Shown: in pieces, positions 21,818 through 33,673 of the stretch
Layout of the letters: every line of letters starts with the position of its first letter
Numbering within the stretch: the stretch's first letter is position 1
NCBI GenBank assembly: GCA_935421135.1
Contig: OW285189.1
Coordinates: 8,329,072 to 8,393,071, forward strand
Source of the DNA: Bugulina stolonifera
Taxonomy: Eukaryota; Bryozoa; Gymnolaemata; Cheilostomatida; Bugulidae
DNA length: 64,000 bases
Direction of reading: 5' to 3'
The notes under the pieces: generated by a model
Database searches by the model: none
Seen by the model: only the letters and a program-made list of their open reading frames with translations
What the model was told of the DNA's origin: nothing
Translations under genes and position numbers: made by a program

Positions 21818-22385
21818 ATATGTTGACATACATGCAGTGTTTGAAGTGAAACAAATGAGGTGGGTACACAGTGCATGCAAAAATGTTTGAGAAACTTAGA
21901 TTTGTCTCCATTGTTTATCTGTCAATATCTAAAATGTTACAGTATATATTCGTGGGTAAACAGTCGTACTTAAGACTTGCTAATATAAAAATGTTTGCAA
22001 CACATATACTATTACCTATTTCTCATATGTTATTTAGTAAAACCTATTAATATTGAAATGGAAAAAACTTTAGAAACCACATGGATCAAAATATTCAATC
22101 GACTATGTAGATTAGTGACTTGTCAATTTTTTAGGTGAGGTAGCTCACTGGCTGCAGTCCGTAAGGGTGCTTTACTTTTACTAAAGCAACTAGCGACTGG
22201 CTAATGTACTAATGGCTGCGAATAAAAGCAGGTTAGCTCAACTGCTCTTGAAAGAAGTCTTAACGTTTCCACCGCTAGTGCTCACATGAGGGTGCACACC
22301 TGCTGACCATGTACCCACTAAAATTCAGGTGGGTACACACCTTATACTCCCGTATAACCACAATTCAAACACTGCATACATGTAT

Positions 22386-22553
22386 ACATGCTAGGACAAC
22401 TCGGGCCTATGGGTCAGCACTCGCGCACTGCATTCCAGTCAGTACACTAGGTGGTCATCTCACACTTAGTGCATGCAATAAAGGCGAGATCAATAGACCA
22501 CTCTCGATTTTCTCCTATGATCCTACCTTGTACACGCACGCTCAAACATTACA
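22386..22553 (+). mobile_element. LTR 3'-end fragment
   Basis: Resembles 11130-11285 (CCTATGGGTCA, then ATAGACCACTCTC) and ends CAAACATTACA followed by ATAT (22554-22557). The 5' part of the LTR is not recognised. Confidence 0.45.
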
Positions 22554-22557
22554 ATAT

Positions 22558-23465
22558 GACCGAATTCATCCCAGCCTTGCTATCCACATCAATATTTAGT
22601 TTTCAAATTAATATAAAACAGTAACATTTAAAGAAAACCAACTAAATCTGGGAGTTGGTTAATTGACCACTGTTGTCTGTGTGTCATCATCCATATACGT
22701 GTACATGCAGTTGATTGGCTGCACCTAGTTGTGCCATATTTAGATCTACAAGTGTTTAGGAGAAAGTAATAAGTTGTGTGGCCTTGTCCCGCTAGCAACA
22801 CACAATGGGAAATTTCTATTAAAATATTTCACTAACCATTTCCATTCCAATCTGCTCCAATATTTGCACGCTCACCAAACTTTCCTAAGCAAAATATTTC
22901 TGCTTTCAGGGTAGCCAATCATTTAACTGAATAATTTAATTGGCAGATAGTCGAGGATGAGTAGATGTCTGGATAGACCAGCACTACTCAGGTAGGAAAT
23001 AGTGTACATATAAATAGCAGTTATGACTGATCTTTTTAGTGAAATGCACTAGTGCACATATTAGTCAATGGCATCTTAGTGATACAATGTACATTTTGTG
23101 CAATGCACAGGAAATTTTCGATGGGCATGGAGTCATCAAAACTTGTAATTACATGTAATTTGCTACAAGATTATCACACATAAAATTATTGAAAACCTAC
23201 TTTGGCACTGTTAAAATAAATGTAGCACTAGTAGTACAGTAGTTGAAACCTCCACTGTAAAATTAGATAAAACAAGCCACACTATGTGATTTTATTATCT
23301 TAATTCCACAAAACTGTGACTGCCTTTAGATTGTTTGTAAAAACTAAAACCTGCATGCGCAGTGTGAAACCGGAGAAATGCACAAGGGAATAGCTAGCTA
23401 ATCACATGCTGCAGACTACCTGGTTGTCCATGTACAGTAGATACATGTAATGGAGGGAATAAATA
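22558..23465. other. No gene seen
   Basis: AT-rich unique sequence. No exon with plausible splice sites or recognisable motif was found. Confidence 0.45.
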
Positions 23466-23470
23466 CTTAC

Positions 23471-23625
23471 TGTTGTATTATTAATGTATTAAGTTGTCTT
23501 CCCTTGTATGGCTAGAAAGCTTACCTTCTGAAAGCTATTTACATGTAAGATTCAGTTTTGAGATCGAGCTAGAATGTGAAGGTTGCAAATATAGAAGTCT
23601 TGCTAAATGATATAAATATACAACA
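23471..23625 (+). mobile_element. 5' LTR of Gypsy element (155 bp)
   Basis: TGTTGTATTATTAATG to TATACAACA. It matches 27792-27946 with four differences in 155 bp. The 5-bp sequence CTTAC lies just outside both LTRs (23466-23470 and 27947-27951). These very short LTRs have no obvious AATAAA. Confidence 0.9.
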
Positions 23626-23643
23626 TGGTGGCAGCGGTTTAAG
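23626..23643 (+). promoter_or_regulatory. Primer binding site, tRNA-Leu type
   Basis: TGGTGGCAGCGGTTTAAG abuts the 5' LTR with no spacer; the first 13 bases fit a tRNA-Leu 3' end. Confidence 0.75.
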
Positions 23644-23662
23644 TACCCAGAGTGTAAAGATA

Positions 23663-25842
23663 ATGGAAGGTATTCTACCCCCTGGCCAGCTCAATTTGAG
23701 GCAGATGATTTGGCTGGAGAATGGAGAAGGTGGGTGAGAACTTTCAGTGATTATCTCCTAGCAATTGACTTGACTGCTATCACTAAGGCAGCAGAAAGGA
23801 GGAAATTGGCTTTGTTCAGACACGCTGGAGGTGAAGATGTGAGAGAGATCTACTCACAAATGGAATTCTTGTCTGAGCCTGATGAAACTACAGGTGTTAG
23901 AACTGAGATAGAGGAAGGGGCTACTGGCAGAAAGCTAAGCAATGTGATAGGGAGATTCTCGGAGTATTGTAACCCTCGTTCAGGAATAGTAGTGAGTAGA
24001 TTCCAGTTTCACAATTGTAAGCAAAATGGGGAGACCATTGATGTGTTCCTGATGAATTTGAGAAGATTATCTGAACAATGTGATTTCGGTGACCAGAAAG
24101 AGTCTCTAATAAGAGATAAACTGCTTTTTGGTCTGGATGATGAAAGAAAGAGAGAGAAGTTGATGTGTGAGTCAGATGAAAAGTTAACTCTAGATTTTGT
24201 GGTCAAGACATTGAGAATAGCCGAGAAGTCAGGTAGGCTGCAATCATCTAAACAAAGTGAGGTGAAGCGTGAAGAGATAGGTGCTGTTAGAGGTAGGATT
24301 TTAGAGAAGTCAGAGCATAGTGGAGATAGAATGTTAGAGAAGTCGGAGTATAGAGATAGGTATTTAGAGAAGTCAGAGTATAGAGATGGGTATTTAGAGA
24401 AGTCAGAGTATAGAAATAATGAAGAAATAAGTGCGGTTAGAAATAGGATATTAGAGAAGACAGAATACAAGAATAAACTAGGGCAGTCTCACACTAGATG
24501 TGATAATTGCGGGAAAAGGCACACCAAATTTCAAAGGTGTCCTGCATCAGGCACAGACTGTGCAAAATGTGGCAAGTCAAATCATTGGGCTAAGATGTGT
24601 AGAAGTAAGAGGCAGGTAGATGAGGTTACAAGATTGGAGGAAGTGCATAATGTGTATTTAGGAGAAGTTTTACATATTGAAACTGTTGAATCTCAATCCT
24701 GGTTTACTAACCTCACAGTAAGCACTAGTAGAAGTAAGAGTCAAAGAATTCGGTTCAAATTAGATACAGAGGCAGCCTTGACCATATGTGGCCCAGGACA
24801 TTGCACAGGTAAAATCAAACCCACATCTAAAAAGCTTTTTGGACCTGGAAATACACCCCTGGTTTGCTATGGAGTGATTAAGTGTGAGATGAGAGCCAGA
24901 AATGTGAGCGTAGAAGAAGATTTGTATGTAGTGAAAAACCAGAAAACTCCACTTTTGAGTCGATCAGCCTGTAAACGACTCAAGTTAGTTTCAGTTGATG
25001 ACACTCAATGTCAAGTTGGCAGTGTGACTGTTAATGACCGACTGTTTATAGGACTTGGAAGGATGAAAAATCCCCATACCATTACTCTAAAGGGAGATGT
25101 CAAACCATACGCTATTCATGTACCCCGACCAATTCCATTTCCACGAAGAAAAGCAACACACGAGGCTTTACAGCAGATGGTCCAAGATAGAGTGATTGTC
25201 AAAGTAGAAGATGGGCCAACACCATGGGTAGCACCGATGGTTGTAGTGCCGAAGTCAGATCCCAATAAAGTGAGAATATGCACAGACTACACAGAATTGA
25301 ATAAATATATTTTGAGAGAGATTCACCCAATGTCTACCGTTGATAGTAGTCTTGCTATGCTTGGCCAAGGGGTGTTGTTCTTAAAGATTGACGCCAATAG
25401 TGGGTTTTGGCAAATCCCTCTCACTGAAGAGTCAAGCAAACTGACCACGTTCCTCGCCCACTCAGGAAGATACCGTTACCTGATATTACCCCAAGGTTTA
25501 TGCAGCTCACCAGAAATCTTTGTGGCAGAGATGAATACAATTCTTGAAGGGGTTGCAGGTGTTGTCATACATATGGATGACATATTAGTTTTTGGTAATA
25601 GCAAACAGCAACATGATGAGAGACTCCAGATTGTGTTAGACAGGTTATATAAAGCTGGCATGACTTTAAATAAAGCCAAGTGTAAGTTTGGTGTTCCTTC
25701 AGTAGAATTTCTTGGTTATGTTATTGATAAATCTGGAATTCATGCAGGACCAAGATTACAAGGCATAGTTGACTTTCCAGTACCGAAGGATGTCCCAGCA
25801 GTCAGGAGCTTTCTGGGCTTTGCTAACCAATATGCTAAGTGA
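23663..25842 (+). pseudogene. Gypsy gag-protease-reverse transcriptase
   Basis: The natural start is probably ATG at 23663 (MEGILPPGQLNL), separated by a one-base frameshift near 23699 from the long frame that follows (AGEWRRW onward). The gag capsid is followed by a run of tandem 'LEKSEYRD' repeats at about 24300-24470. Two zinc knuckles follow (CDNCGKRH..., then CAKCGKSNHWAKMC). The protease has LDTEAA where an active enzyme has DTGA or DSGA, so the catalytic glycine is lost. Reverse transcriptase is well kept: DYTELNKY, LPQGLCSSP and the catalytic HMDDIL, an HxDD variant of YxDD that I recall from metazoan Gypsy elements. The frame stops just after the RT thumb (SFLGFANQYAK), where a further frameshift leads into RNase H. 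Confidence 0.9.
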
Positions 25843-26615
25843 ACTCTAGTGAACTAGCAGATACCACAGCACCCCTGAGGGCGTTGTTAGGTAAAGATGT
25901 ACCTTGGCTGTGGGGTACGGAGCAGGGAAAAGCATTTGCCAAAGTCAAGAAGATATTTAAAAACACTCCAGTGTTGGCCACATACAGTGTGGATAGAGAA
26001 ACAATTGTTACAAGTGATGCCAGCAACTTTGGGCTGGGTGCAACACAGAGCCAGATTCAGCCAGATGGTACACAGCGCTTGGTAGCAGCTGCAAGTCGCT
26101 CACTGACCGAAACGGAGCAACGATATGCTGCTATAGAGAAGGAGAGTCTGGGAGTTTGCTGGGCTATGGAGAAGTTTTCCCAATATATATTAGGTATGAA
26201 GAATGTTCTAATAGAGACAGACCATAAACCTTTGGTAACACTCTTTGGAAATATGTTTCTAGACAAACTACCACCACGAATCCAGGGCTTCAAGCTACGT
26301 CTTCAGAGATTCCAATATTCCATGCATCATGTGAGTGGCTCAAAGAATGTTTCTGCCAATGCACTGTCAAGATATACGGTTGGAGAACCGGAGAGAAGTG
26401 ATATAGCAAGGATTGGAGAGATAGAGCATTATATGGAAGAGCTAGTAAAACCAAATGGTTCAGATAAACGCTTAGAATGTTTGAAAAGCGACCAAAGAGC
26501 AGATGAGGTATTGTCACGCGTGATTAAGTTTGTGGAAGGTGGGTGGCCGGCCTATCTTTCCTCTGAGGATGTCCTTTTGAAGCCCATTTTGACAGGATGG
26601 GCCTGCTCACTATGA
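25839..26615 (+). pseudogene. Gypsy RNase H segment
   Basis: Continues the polyprotein in the -1 frame, overlapping the previous stop by 4 bases (ATGA). Three RNase H acidic sites are visible: TSDASNFGLGA, AAIEKESLGV and IETDHKPL. The fourth, normally in 'ADALSR', is SANALSR here: a single Asp-to-Asn change (GAT to AAT) that should disable the enzyme. The frame ends before the integrase zinc finger; the break overlaps the next frame. Confidence 0.85.
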
Positions 26616-27532
26616 ATAAAGGATTTCTAATGCTTGGTAGCAGGTTAGTAATACCATTATCACAGAGAAGTCAGACACTGCACGATTTACACAGGGGGCA
26701 CCTAGGAATCACGAAATGCCAGGCACGAGCTAGGAACAGCCTTTGGTGGCCCAATATGTCTAAAGCTATTGAGGAGATGGTAAAACCATGCAAAGAGTGC
26801 GCAAAACATGCCAATCGAACAATGGAGCCCTTGAGACCAAGTGCCACACCAGACAGGCCATGGCAGATGCTGGGGACAGACCTGCTCAACTTTAGAGGAG
26901 AGATGTATTTGGTGGTTGTAGACTACTACTTGAGATACCCTGAATTAGCTTTGCTAGGTAAATCTGACTATTCTTCAAGGAAAGTAATTACACACTTAAA
27001 GTCGATGTTCTCGAGGCATGGCATTCCAGAGCTTCTTCTGTCAGACAATGGACCACAATATGCCAGTGAAGAATTTAGAAGTTTTGCTAAGGACTACGGA
27101 TTCACTCATGTCACCAGTAGTCCTCATTATCATCGAGCTAATGGAGCTGCAGAGAAAGCAGTCCAGACTGTGAAGAAGATGCTGCTAAAAGAAGAAGACC
27201 CATACTTGGCACTGCTAGCTTATAGAGCTTCCCCTCAGTTTGGCCTGTACTCACCATCCGAGTTACTAATGGGTAAAAAGCTAAGGACTACTGTAGTAAC
27301 CCATCCTGACGACCTGATACCGAAGATGCCAGACCATGAGCTATTCAGGTCTGCCAATGATCAATATAAACGGAGAATGAAATTTGACTATGATACAAAT
27401 AAGGTCAAAGAACTACCACCGCTGATGGAAGGTGATGAGGTGAAAGACCGTGTCTCTAAGCAGCAGGGCAGGGTAAAGTATCCTTCAGATGACATGAGCC
27501 GTAGGGTTATGATGGAAACGGAGAGGAGGTGA
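26597..27532 (+). pseudogene. Gypsy integrase
   Basis: The N-terminal HHCC zinc finger is visible (LHRGHLG, then CKEC). The DDE core is intact: Asp in GTDLLNF, Asp in LLSDNGPQYAS and Glu in ANGAAEKAVQ. The C-terminal GDEV box follows; then frames slip again near 27460-27510, where the reading moves to one with GELIRNRSD. The element thus has at least four frameshifts plus protease and RNase H active-site changes and is dead, although the integrase core itself could still fold. Confidence 0.9.
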
Positions 27533-27791
27533 ACTAATAAGGAACCGATCAGATGTTGCAGTAATGCCAAGAAGAGTAACAAGATCAGTCTCACGTAGAG
27601 AGGCATTAGAAGGTACCAATGGTAGCGCAGAGAGGTATTAGAAGGTTTCAGTGATAGTGACAATTTATATTGCAGAAATGCTGAAATGTTCTAATGATAG
27701 TGACATTGTAAATTGCAGAGACACTGAAATGTTGATATCATTGTTCATTGTTATTTATAACTTAATTATGTTTAAAAACCTAGAAGGGAGA

Positions 27792-27946
27792 TGTTGTATT
27801 ATTAATGTATTAAGTTGCCTTCCCTTGTATAGCTAGAAAGCTTGCCTTCTGAAAGCTATTTACATGTAAGATTCAGTTTTGAGATTGAGCTAGAATGTGA
27901 AGGTTGCAAATATAGAAGTCTTGCTAAATGATATAAATATACAACA
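27792..27946 (+). mobile_element. 3' LTR of Gypsy element
   Basis: 155-bp partner of 23471-23625. It is preceded directly by the polypurine tract AGAAGGGAGA (27782-27791) and followed by the CTTAC duplication. Confidence 0.9.
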
Positions 27947-28004
27947 CTTACCTTTCACAAGTAATAATTATATTGAAAGATCTGTGGGGCTAGTAAGATC
28001 TTAC

Positions 28005-28291
28005 CTCTGTAAAGCCATATTTTTGTAAAAGGTCATTCAGCCTTCCAATACTGGTACTGAGACGTTGGCTCGGCCTGTGCTGATATTCTCGTTTTTGTGC
28101 ACCTGCAGTTCTTGGTTCATACTGATGCTTCATTTTCTTGTATTCTTGATTGACTGTGCTTTCAATATCAGACAGAACATCTATGTCAAATTGACTCATT
28201 TGACTAGGTATGTTACTGTGCTGCCAAAGGTGTTCAATGGCTCTATCCAGACTTGACTTGAGCTTCGTGCAAATGGTTCCACCCTTCCCAA
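28005..28291 (-). CDS. Internal exon of an unidentified host gene
   Basis: The reverse strand reads from acceptor GATTTACAG (just right of 28291) to donor GAG/GTAAGA (left of 28005). The 287-bp exon is open throughout in one frame (two bases, then 95 codons), starting GKGGTICTKLKSSLDRAIEH and ending LNDLLQKYGFTE. It is charged and helix-rich with no cysteine pattern. Both splice sites are strong and the frame is clean, unlike surrounding DNA. The Gypsy element lies 58 bp beyond the donor, inside the next intron. The protein family is not recognised. Confidence 0.55.
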
Positions 28292-29201
28292 CTGTAAATC
28301 ATAAAAGTTCTGTCATGACATGTTCTAGCAGCAAAACAAAGATGGTGGTGATATAATAAGTGATATACTGTACTTTATGTATACGATACTGATATTATTA
28401 CTTTGCTTCATTCTGCAAACAGGGACTACCCATCCCCGGACAACACGGGTAATAGTTACCAGGAATTAAATTATGCTAGTTTGTTAGACCAGAATTATTG
28501 CTTCAAAATGTCTCAATTGATCAACAATGCATGGGTGCAATACCATTTTAGTAGTATACGCTGTGCAGGTGGCAACGAGCATGTACTTGTTGACGCTTGT
28601 TTTCAGTCAATCAAAGAGCCATATTTGAATCTCTGACAAACCTGAAGAGGGCTGACTAAGGGTGCACATGTCCTTGATTCCTTGACAAAGTCACCTTAAA
28701 TACTGCCAATTTGATTGACTGAAAACTGCATTTGCACACTTCGATTTTCCAACTCTAGGAATGACAGCTATACCTCCAATCACTTAGCATCGTATTAACC
28801 AGAATTGACTAGGAAGTAAAAAAGTGTGAAAAAGCCCTGCAGGGGCTTAGAATCCACGAAACTGGGCATAACCAAGGAATAAAAAACCGCAGTAACATTC
28901 CTGCCTCCAAGCCAATGTTTGTGCCCACCCTCCTAGCCCCACCTTCTGGTCATCCAGCCATCCTCTGCCAATCAGTCAATGGATTGAATACATCGAGCGA
29001 GGTGACAGTTTAAACAAATGTTTCGATCAGACCCTATAGATAAACCAACGCTGCCCAGTGCTGAATCATGTGAGTTGGTGAAATTGATTTTTGTGAGATA
29101 ACAACAAAAACTTTTAGGATGGAAAAAATATGAGATAAAGTCAAGAACTTAGAACTGATACCCAAAAAAACAACTCGGTCATTTAGAACCAGTAAAAATA
29201 T
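28292..29201. other. No gene seen; small inverted repeat
   Basis: A 17-bp inverted pair (GTTTTCAGTCAATCAAA at 28599-28615 and its complement at about 28710-28726) bounds a 128-bp segment, probably a MITE relic. The open frame at 28403-28636 spans it and has no domain. Confidence 0.4.
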
Positions 29202-30552
29202 TGTTGTGGATGTGTACGAACGACCCAGTTCGCACACCAACCACCGACGACTACTTGGCAATGTAACTTGTGCGGCTACCTAGCCTTCTGTATTATCCAC
29301 ATGCCTCAACAGCCACAAGCTGTAATTATGCTCCCATCTAGTGTATCAGCACCACTCCAGAATGTAAGTACAGTGGAACTTGCTTAATTCAAACTTCAGT
29401 GACTGCCATAATTTGTTTCCATTAGGCATGAGTTTGAATTATGTGATCACTTCATTTTGTATAATTACTTGGATGCCTACTTGACCGATAATACTATTAA
29501 TGTAGTTGTACATGTACATGTATGCATGAATTATCATTTGCTTCAACTGTGAATATAATTGAAAGACAATTTTTAACATGACAGCTTCCTAGTTAATAGA
29601 ACTTGGGCTGTTTTTTACACTCAAAGCTACAACACTGCAGATGGGCAACGAGTTATGCATCACGTACAAGACAACAGTATTGTAATGTAATAACAGCATT
29701 AGGAGAAGTTACTGTTTGCTATCTTGTTTTCAACTGAAGTATAACATACAGGGAACATGATGCTCATAACACAGCTGTAAGTAGGCTAAAAGTAGTTCAG
29801 TGATTCTAACTATAAACAACACTATGTACATGTAAAAGGTCATTCAGACATTACAAGTATGAAACTGCATTTACCCATTTAGCTATGGAACAGTTAACAC
29901 TCAACAGTATAAACAATTCAGTTAGGTTTCTCTGCTTGAGGAGAAATTGTTATTGGTGCAAGTTAATTGCATTATCAGTTTACAACCAATCAGAGCATCT
30001 GGGCGGAGTAAGCTGATCAAGCGTGACTAATACTTGTTGTTGTTGTACAATACTGTATAGCATAAGCTAAGCTAGCTAAGCCGTAAAGCTTGAATTGCAC
30101 ATAGCAAATTCGAATTAGTTGAAGCCATTTCTATGGTACTCAGCAAGGACCAAGGCTAATAGTTTGAACTAGCCAAGTTTTCAAATTATCCGAGGCCGAA
30201 TTAAGCGAGTTCCACTGTATATGATAAAGTATATTTTATGATCCTCACTGTACAAAATTATAATAACAACTGCACAGTAAAATAACAATCTGGCCTCTTT
30301 TATAGGTAAAGAGATACAACCAGCTACCTCCGGCAGGCCCCGAATAACTATGCACAATCCATTACTGAAAACAGACGACCACGCTAAGAGCCGTCCACTA
30401 CTATACAATTCTCTGTATACAACATCAACTGTATAATATTATCAACAATAAAAGCACGTGACCAGTATAACTAGTCTTGTTACTACTATAAAAATAATGC
30501 GACGACCTTAAGGATCGTCGCTGCACCAATGGACCGGAGGTCGTCCATTACA
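29202..30552 (-). mobile_element. Solo LTR split by a pogo-type MITE
   Basis: The LTR parts 29202-29368 and 30218-30552 total about 500 bp. In sense it begins TGTAATGGACGACC and ends CACATCCACAACA. The same order and ends are found in the 34467-34940 LTR, including ATTCTGGxGTxGTGCTGAT and GGCTAGGTAGCC. Flanks are ATAT on the left and AAAT on the right, one base off a perfect duplication. Confidence 0.7.
29371..30217. mobile_element. Non-autonomous pogo/Tigger-type element
   Basis: Terminal inverted repeats of about 22 bp: left CAGTGGAACTTGCTTAATTC; right, read inward, CAGTGGAACTCGCTTAATTC. A TA dinucleotide lies on each side. CAGTGGAAC ends and TA duplication fit the pogo branch of Tc1/mariner. 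The 847-bp interior shows no transposase. Confidence 0.8.
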
Positions 30553-30892
30553 AAATGAAATTTAAGAGCTAGTACTAAGGTAGAGTGTAGGTACATGGAA
30601 AGAGTTATGTAGCCCCCGGCAAATTTGTCCCGGAGGCCAGTGTAGATCAGTTTTGTTCAAAGAACGGGTGAAATCATTTATGGACATAAACCATGAGCAG
30701 CACTCTTACGGCACAATCTCACTCATACATATGTTTGATCTGTAAGAATCAATCAACAAAGCATTGGGTGCTCCAGCCTCTGCCGAAAAGTAAACAGAAT
30801 AGGTGGCAGTAGTCTAACAGACATGATGTGTCCAATTCAGCCGGCCAGGCAAGAATAGTCTGTACAGACTATTCCGCATATATATATGGACT
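30553..30892. other. No gene seen
   Basis: Unique sequence; no exon or repeat recognised. Confidence 0.4.
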
Positions 30893-31359
30893 ATATAGGG
30901 CCGTTAGTCAAAAATGACCCGCTATGCTCAACATCTGTTCTTACCACCTTTGTGTCTTGCCACTCAGGTTTGGGGCTGCTGGATAAACTCATCGTCAACG
31001 TCATCCATGCAACACTTTTTCGCAGCCAACCCGTCGGAATGCTTTCTAAATTGTGTAGAAGCTCTCTTCCTGCACTTTGAAGGTGCTTACTAGCAGATTC
31101 TTTAAAACCTTTTTCCTGATACCACACCACTCAGCAAACCTGTACCAGTGGACAGCAACTTCCCACGAACCATTTTGCACACTCTTTTTATCATGGAAAG
31201 AACACTTCTAATGAGATCTAAAAACACCAAGCTGACACAATTCCGGCTCATGATGGGTTTACCTCGGTAAACTGACATTCCATCCCCAGTCTGAGAGGTG
31301 TAGTAGTTGTGATACATGTTGCTTGACTCATCTGCAAAGTGTGGTGCCATGTCAGTCAT
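30891..31359 (-). pseudogene. Polinton/adintovirus-like small capsid protein remnant
   Basis: Two overlapping reverse-strand frames (31359-31102 and 31130-30891) join by a frameshift near 31110. Together they give a short N-terminal YRG motif, a hydrophobic/basic helix (LIRSVLSMIKR), a LLSTGTGLLSGVVSGKRF segment and then FKESASKHLQSAGRELL. This order (YRG, helix, 'tG..l..V.sGk', then 'fKeSa..r') resembles small adenovirus pX-like proteins coded by Polinton/Maverick elements, as I remember them. It is broken and probably non-functional. Upstream coding on this strand is also broken. Alternative: an unrelated short basic host protein. Confidence 0.4.
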
Positions 31360-31360
31360 G

Positions 31361-32640
31361 CTGAATAAATGGTGCTTACCTCCCGTGTGGTCTGAAACAA
31401 ACCGCCAAGGATAACCTACCCAATCCTAAATGAGACGGAGTCACCATCATCACACTTTACACCTAAATGTACTTGTACCGTAGCTCAATCACATCCCTGC
31501 TGGTGTGGTCAATGGGAGAGTGCTGTATGTAGTAGAGTAATGTTTGGTATATGGTTTGGTGTCTGTCAACATTGCTTCCAGAAACGATTCACATCAGTGG
31601 AGCAATGGTGTCGCGAGTATACGTAGAGTGCCATGAACCTGGTGTGGATGTCAGGAGCATTTGGTTTGTACACTACCTTATTAGCATCACCAAAGTACAC
31701 AGTTTCCAGCTGGAAAACCTAGTATCCAGGCAATTTCTCATGCTATGACCAAGCTACAGCCATAACCTACAATGTAGCTGTGGAAAAGTCGCATCTTGCA
31801 GAAAGTCGTAGTGGAAGCTCATGTTTGTATCCACAAGCTGACTAGTCAGTGTACGCGTAATCTAAGTGAGCAAATTATTAGCGATCATCAGGTACCTTCG
31901 ATCCCGCATCACCTAGGCACACCTGTAGGGTCACTCAGGTTATCGGTTATCCATGTTTCACCATAACACTGGACATTGTGCTGTATGTCAAGTAGACCAA
32001 CCTTCTATCCTGCTGAAGTAAAGCGGATTAGTCTCACTAGCCTTGTAGTGAAATATCTCTTTGTATTCTTTTCTCCAGCACTAGTCTCAAGCTTCACCTT
32101 CGATGTGAGCATGACATTGAGTGTCATGGCATTAAATGAGATGTGAGGTGATGCGTGCGGTGATATATACACCTAGATGAACTACAAAGAGTCGACCCTG
32201 TGGTTAAAAAAGTGGGGTAGCCTAGCCACCTAACCATTGAAGCTCTTGTGCATAAAACATGCCCCGGCATTGTCTCTAATAAATTTGTTTAGCTCGTAGA
32301 TGGGTGGTGACATCATTTGATCAATGGACATGAATCTTTGTTCTAAACTTCCCCACGCCATCCATAGATCAATGTGGTCTCAAAAAGATAGTTTGGTCTG
32401 CCTTCTTTTCGCCCATCTGTCGTTCTTGTTCGGTCATACATCCATCAGGTTGGCTTGCATCTACACTCCTTAGAGTGGATATATCCTATTTGTGGAGCCA
32501 GTTACCTAGGTCTCCTTCTGTGTTAGGAAGTGCAGAGAGCTGTATGGCATGACCTTCAAAAGCGATTGGATTTGATAAGGTGTAATATAGGTCTTATGAT
32601 TCCCCATCTAGCTGGTGACCCATGAGCGTGTCTGTGGTGC
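31361..32640 (-). pseudogene. Degraded coding remnant, same strand as capsid scrap
   Basis: Reading the reverse strand across frames shows intermittent open segments with protein-like composition: about 32370-32235 (contains MMSPPIYELNKFIRDNAG), about 32140-32010 (contains MLTSKVKLETSAGEKN) and about 31725-31570 (contains YFGDANKVVYKPNAPDIHTR). Many stops separate them. The spacing and strand suggest other genes of the same broken element as 30891-31359. I cannot assign families with confidence. Confidence 0.35.
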
Positions 32641-33629
32641 CCATGAGTGGGCCTTTGTTTGCCTGCTTGCACTCACCCCTTCACCAAAATATTGCAGTGC
32701 CAGGTATGTCACCAAACGACACGCACACACACACACACCCTCATTTTATCCCCGAACCCAGCCCTTGCCTAGGAGGAGAATCAACGTGAGAAGAGAGCCT
32801 TCTTATTGAAATTGTAATTCAAGGTCTTACACTATTCTGCAAGAATATTATAGCAACTGTGGTCAAATCTGCTTTTGTAATTAATTGTGGTCTGATGTTT
32901 ATGAAGATATTGTCAATAATAAAATTAGTCAGTCTGTGAACGTCAAGCCAACACGAAGTATTTTCAACACTTCTGCCATCAGAAGGAGGTTCAAAGCGAC
33001 ATCCCGAGGTGCTGCCACTCAGAAGTGTGTGTAAATGGAGTGGAGCGATCTCTCCACCACTGGTTGTGTTGATCCCTACTTTCCTCTTCCTGTTACTGCC
33101 ATCTCGTGAATTTGTCAAAGCCAGTGCTTAGACTTCTCAGGTGAAAGAGCAGCTCTTGGTTAGGTTGCTTAGCTTGCTCCAGCTCGCACAGGTACTTTAT
33201 CGTGTTTTAGGGGTGCTCTTTGAACTGTGTATGCAAGTCAATGTTTGGATCTTTTAAAGATTATCTAACACTGGGGGGCCATGGATATGCTGGAACGACC
33301 AACCAGAACTGCAAAAGGGAGAAACGGCCACTGTGGAAGGATAAACTCCGAGACGACTCAGTAGACGCCCATAGAAGAAGAACGACGCAGCCTAGAATAT
33401 ATGCGTCTGCCTTAACCAAAGTGAAGAATGAACGGCCGTGACGCAGTTAACCGGAAACTCATAAAGTCTGGAATTGCTGCCTCCTATATAAATAGGAATA
33501 ATTTCTTAGTTGGGCACACATAGAAAAGGATTAGTGCGCGCAACACCAGTTCCAGGCTGTTAGCACGTTGTCTTAGGACGAGGAAGAACTTTTGTTGCAA
33601 TGCATTATTTCAAATTGTAAACTACAATA
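32641..33629. other. No gene assigned
   Basis: A CA microsatellite lies near 32722-32738. Short frames at 32819-33118 (reverse) and 33220-33441 (forward) lack recognisable motifs. A TATATAAATAGG sequence at 33485-33496 with downstream TTAGTTGGGCACAC could be a promoter for the frames beginning at 33674, but this is speculative. Confidence 0.35.
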
Positions 33630-33673
33630 CTTTCTGTGTGGTAGTGTCTCACTTACCTAGCATAAGGAGTATC

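Larger units (their letters stand above)
20330..22385. repeat. Inverted repeat enclosing LTR insertions
   Basis: The left arm (about 20330-20727) and right arm (about 21945-22385) are inverted copies, roughly 85-90% alike by eye. Shared landmarks are the GTGGGTACA boxes, CGAATAAAAGC, and a TTTGCAAACA/TGTTTGCAACA segment. The interval between them holds an LTR fragment and a complete solo LTR. The element that made the arms is not identified. Confidence 0.65.
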
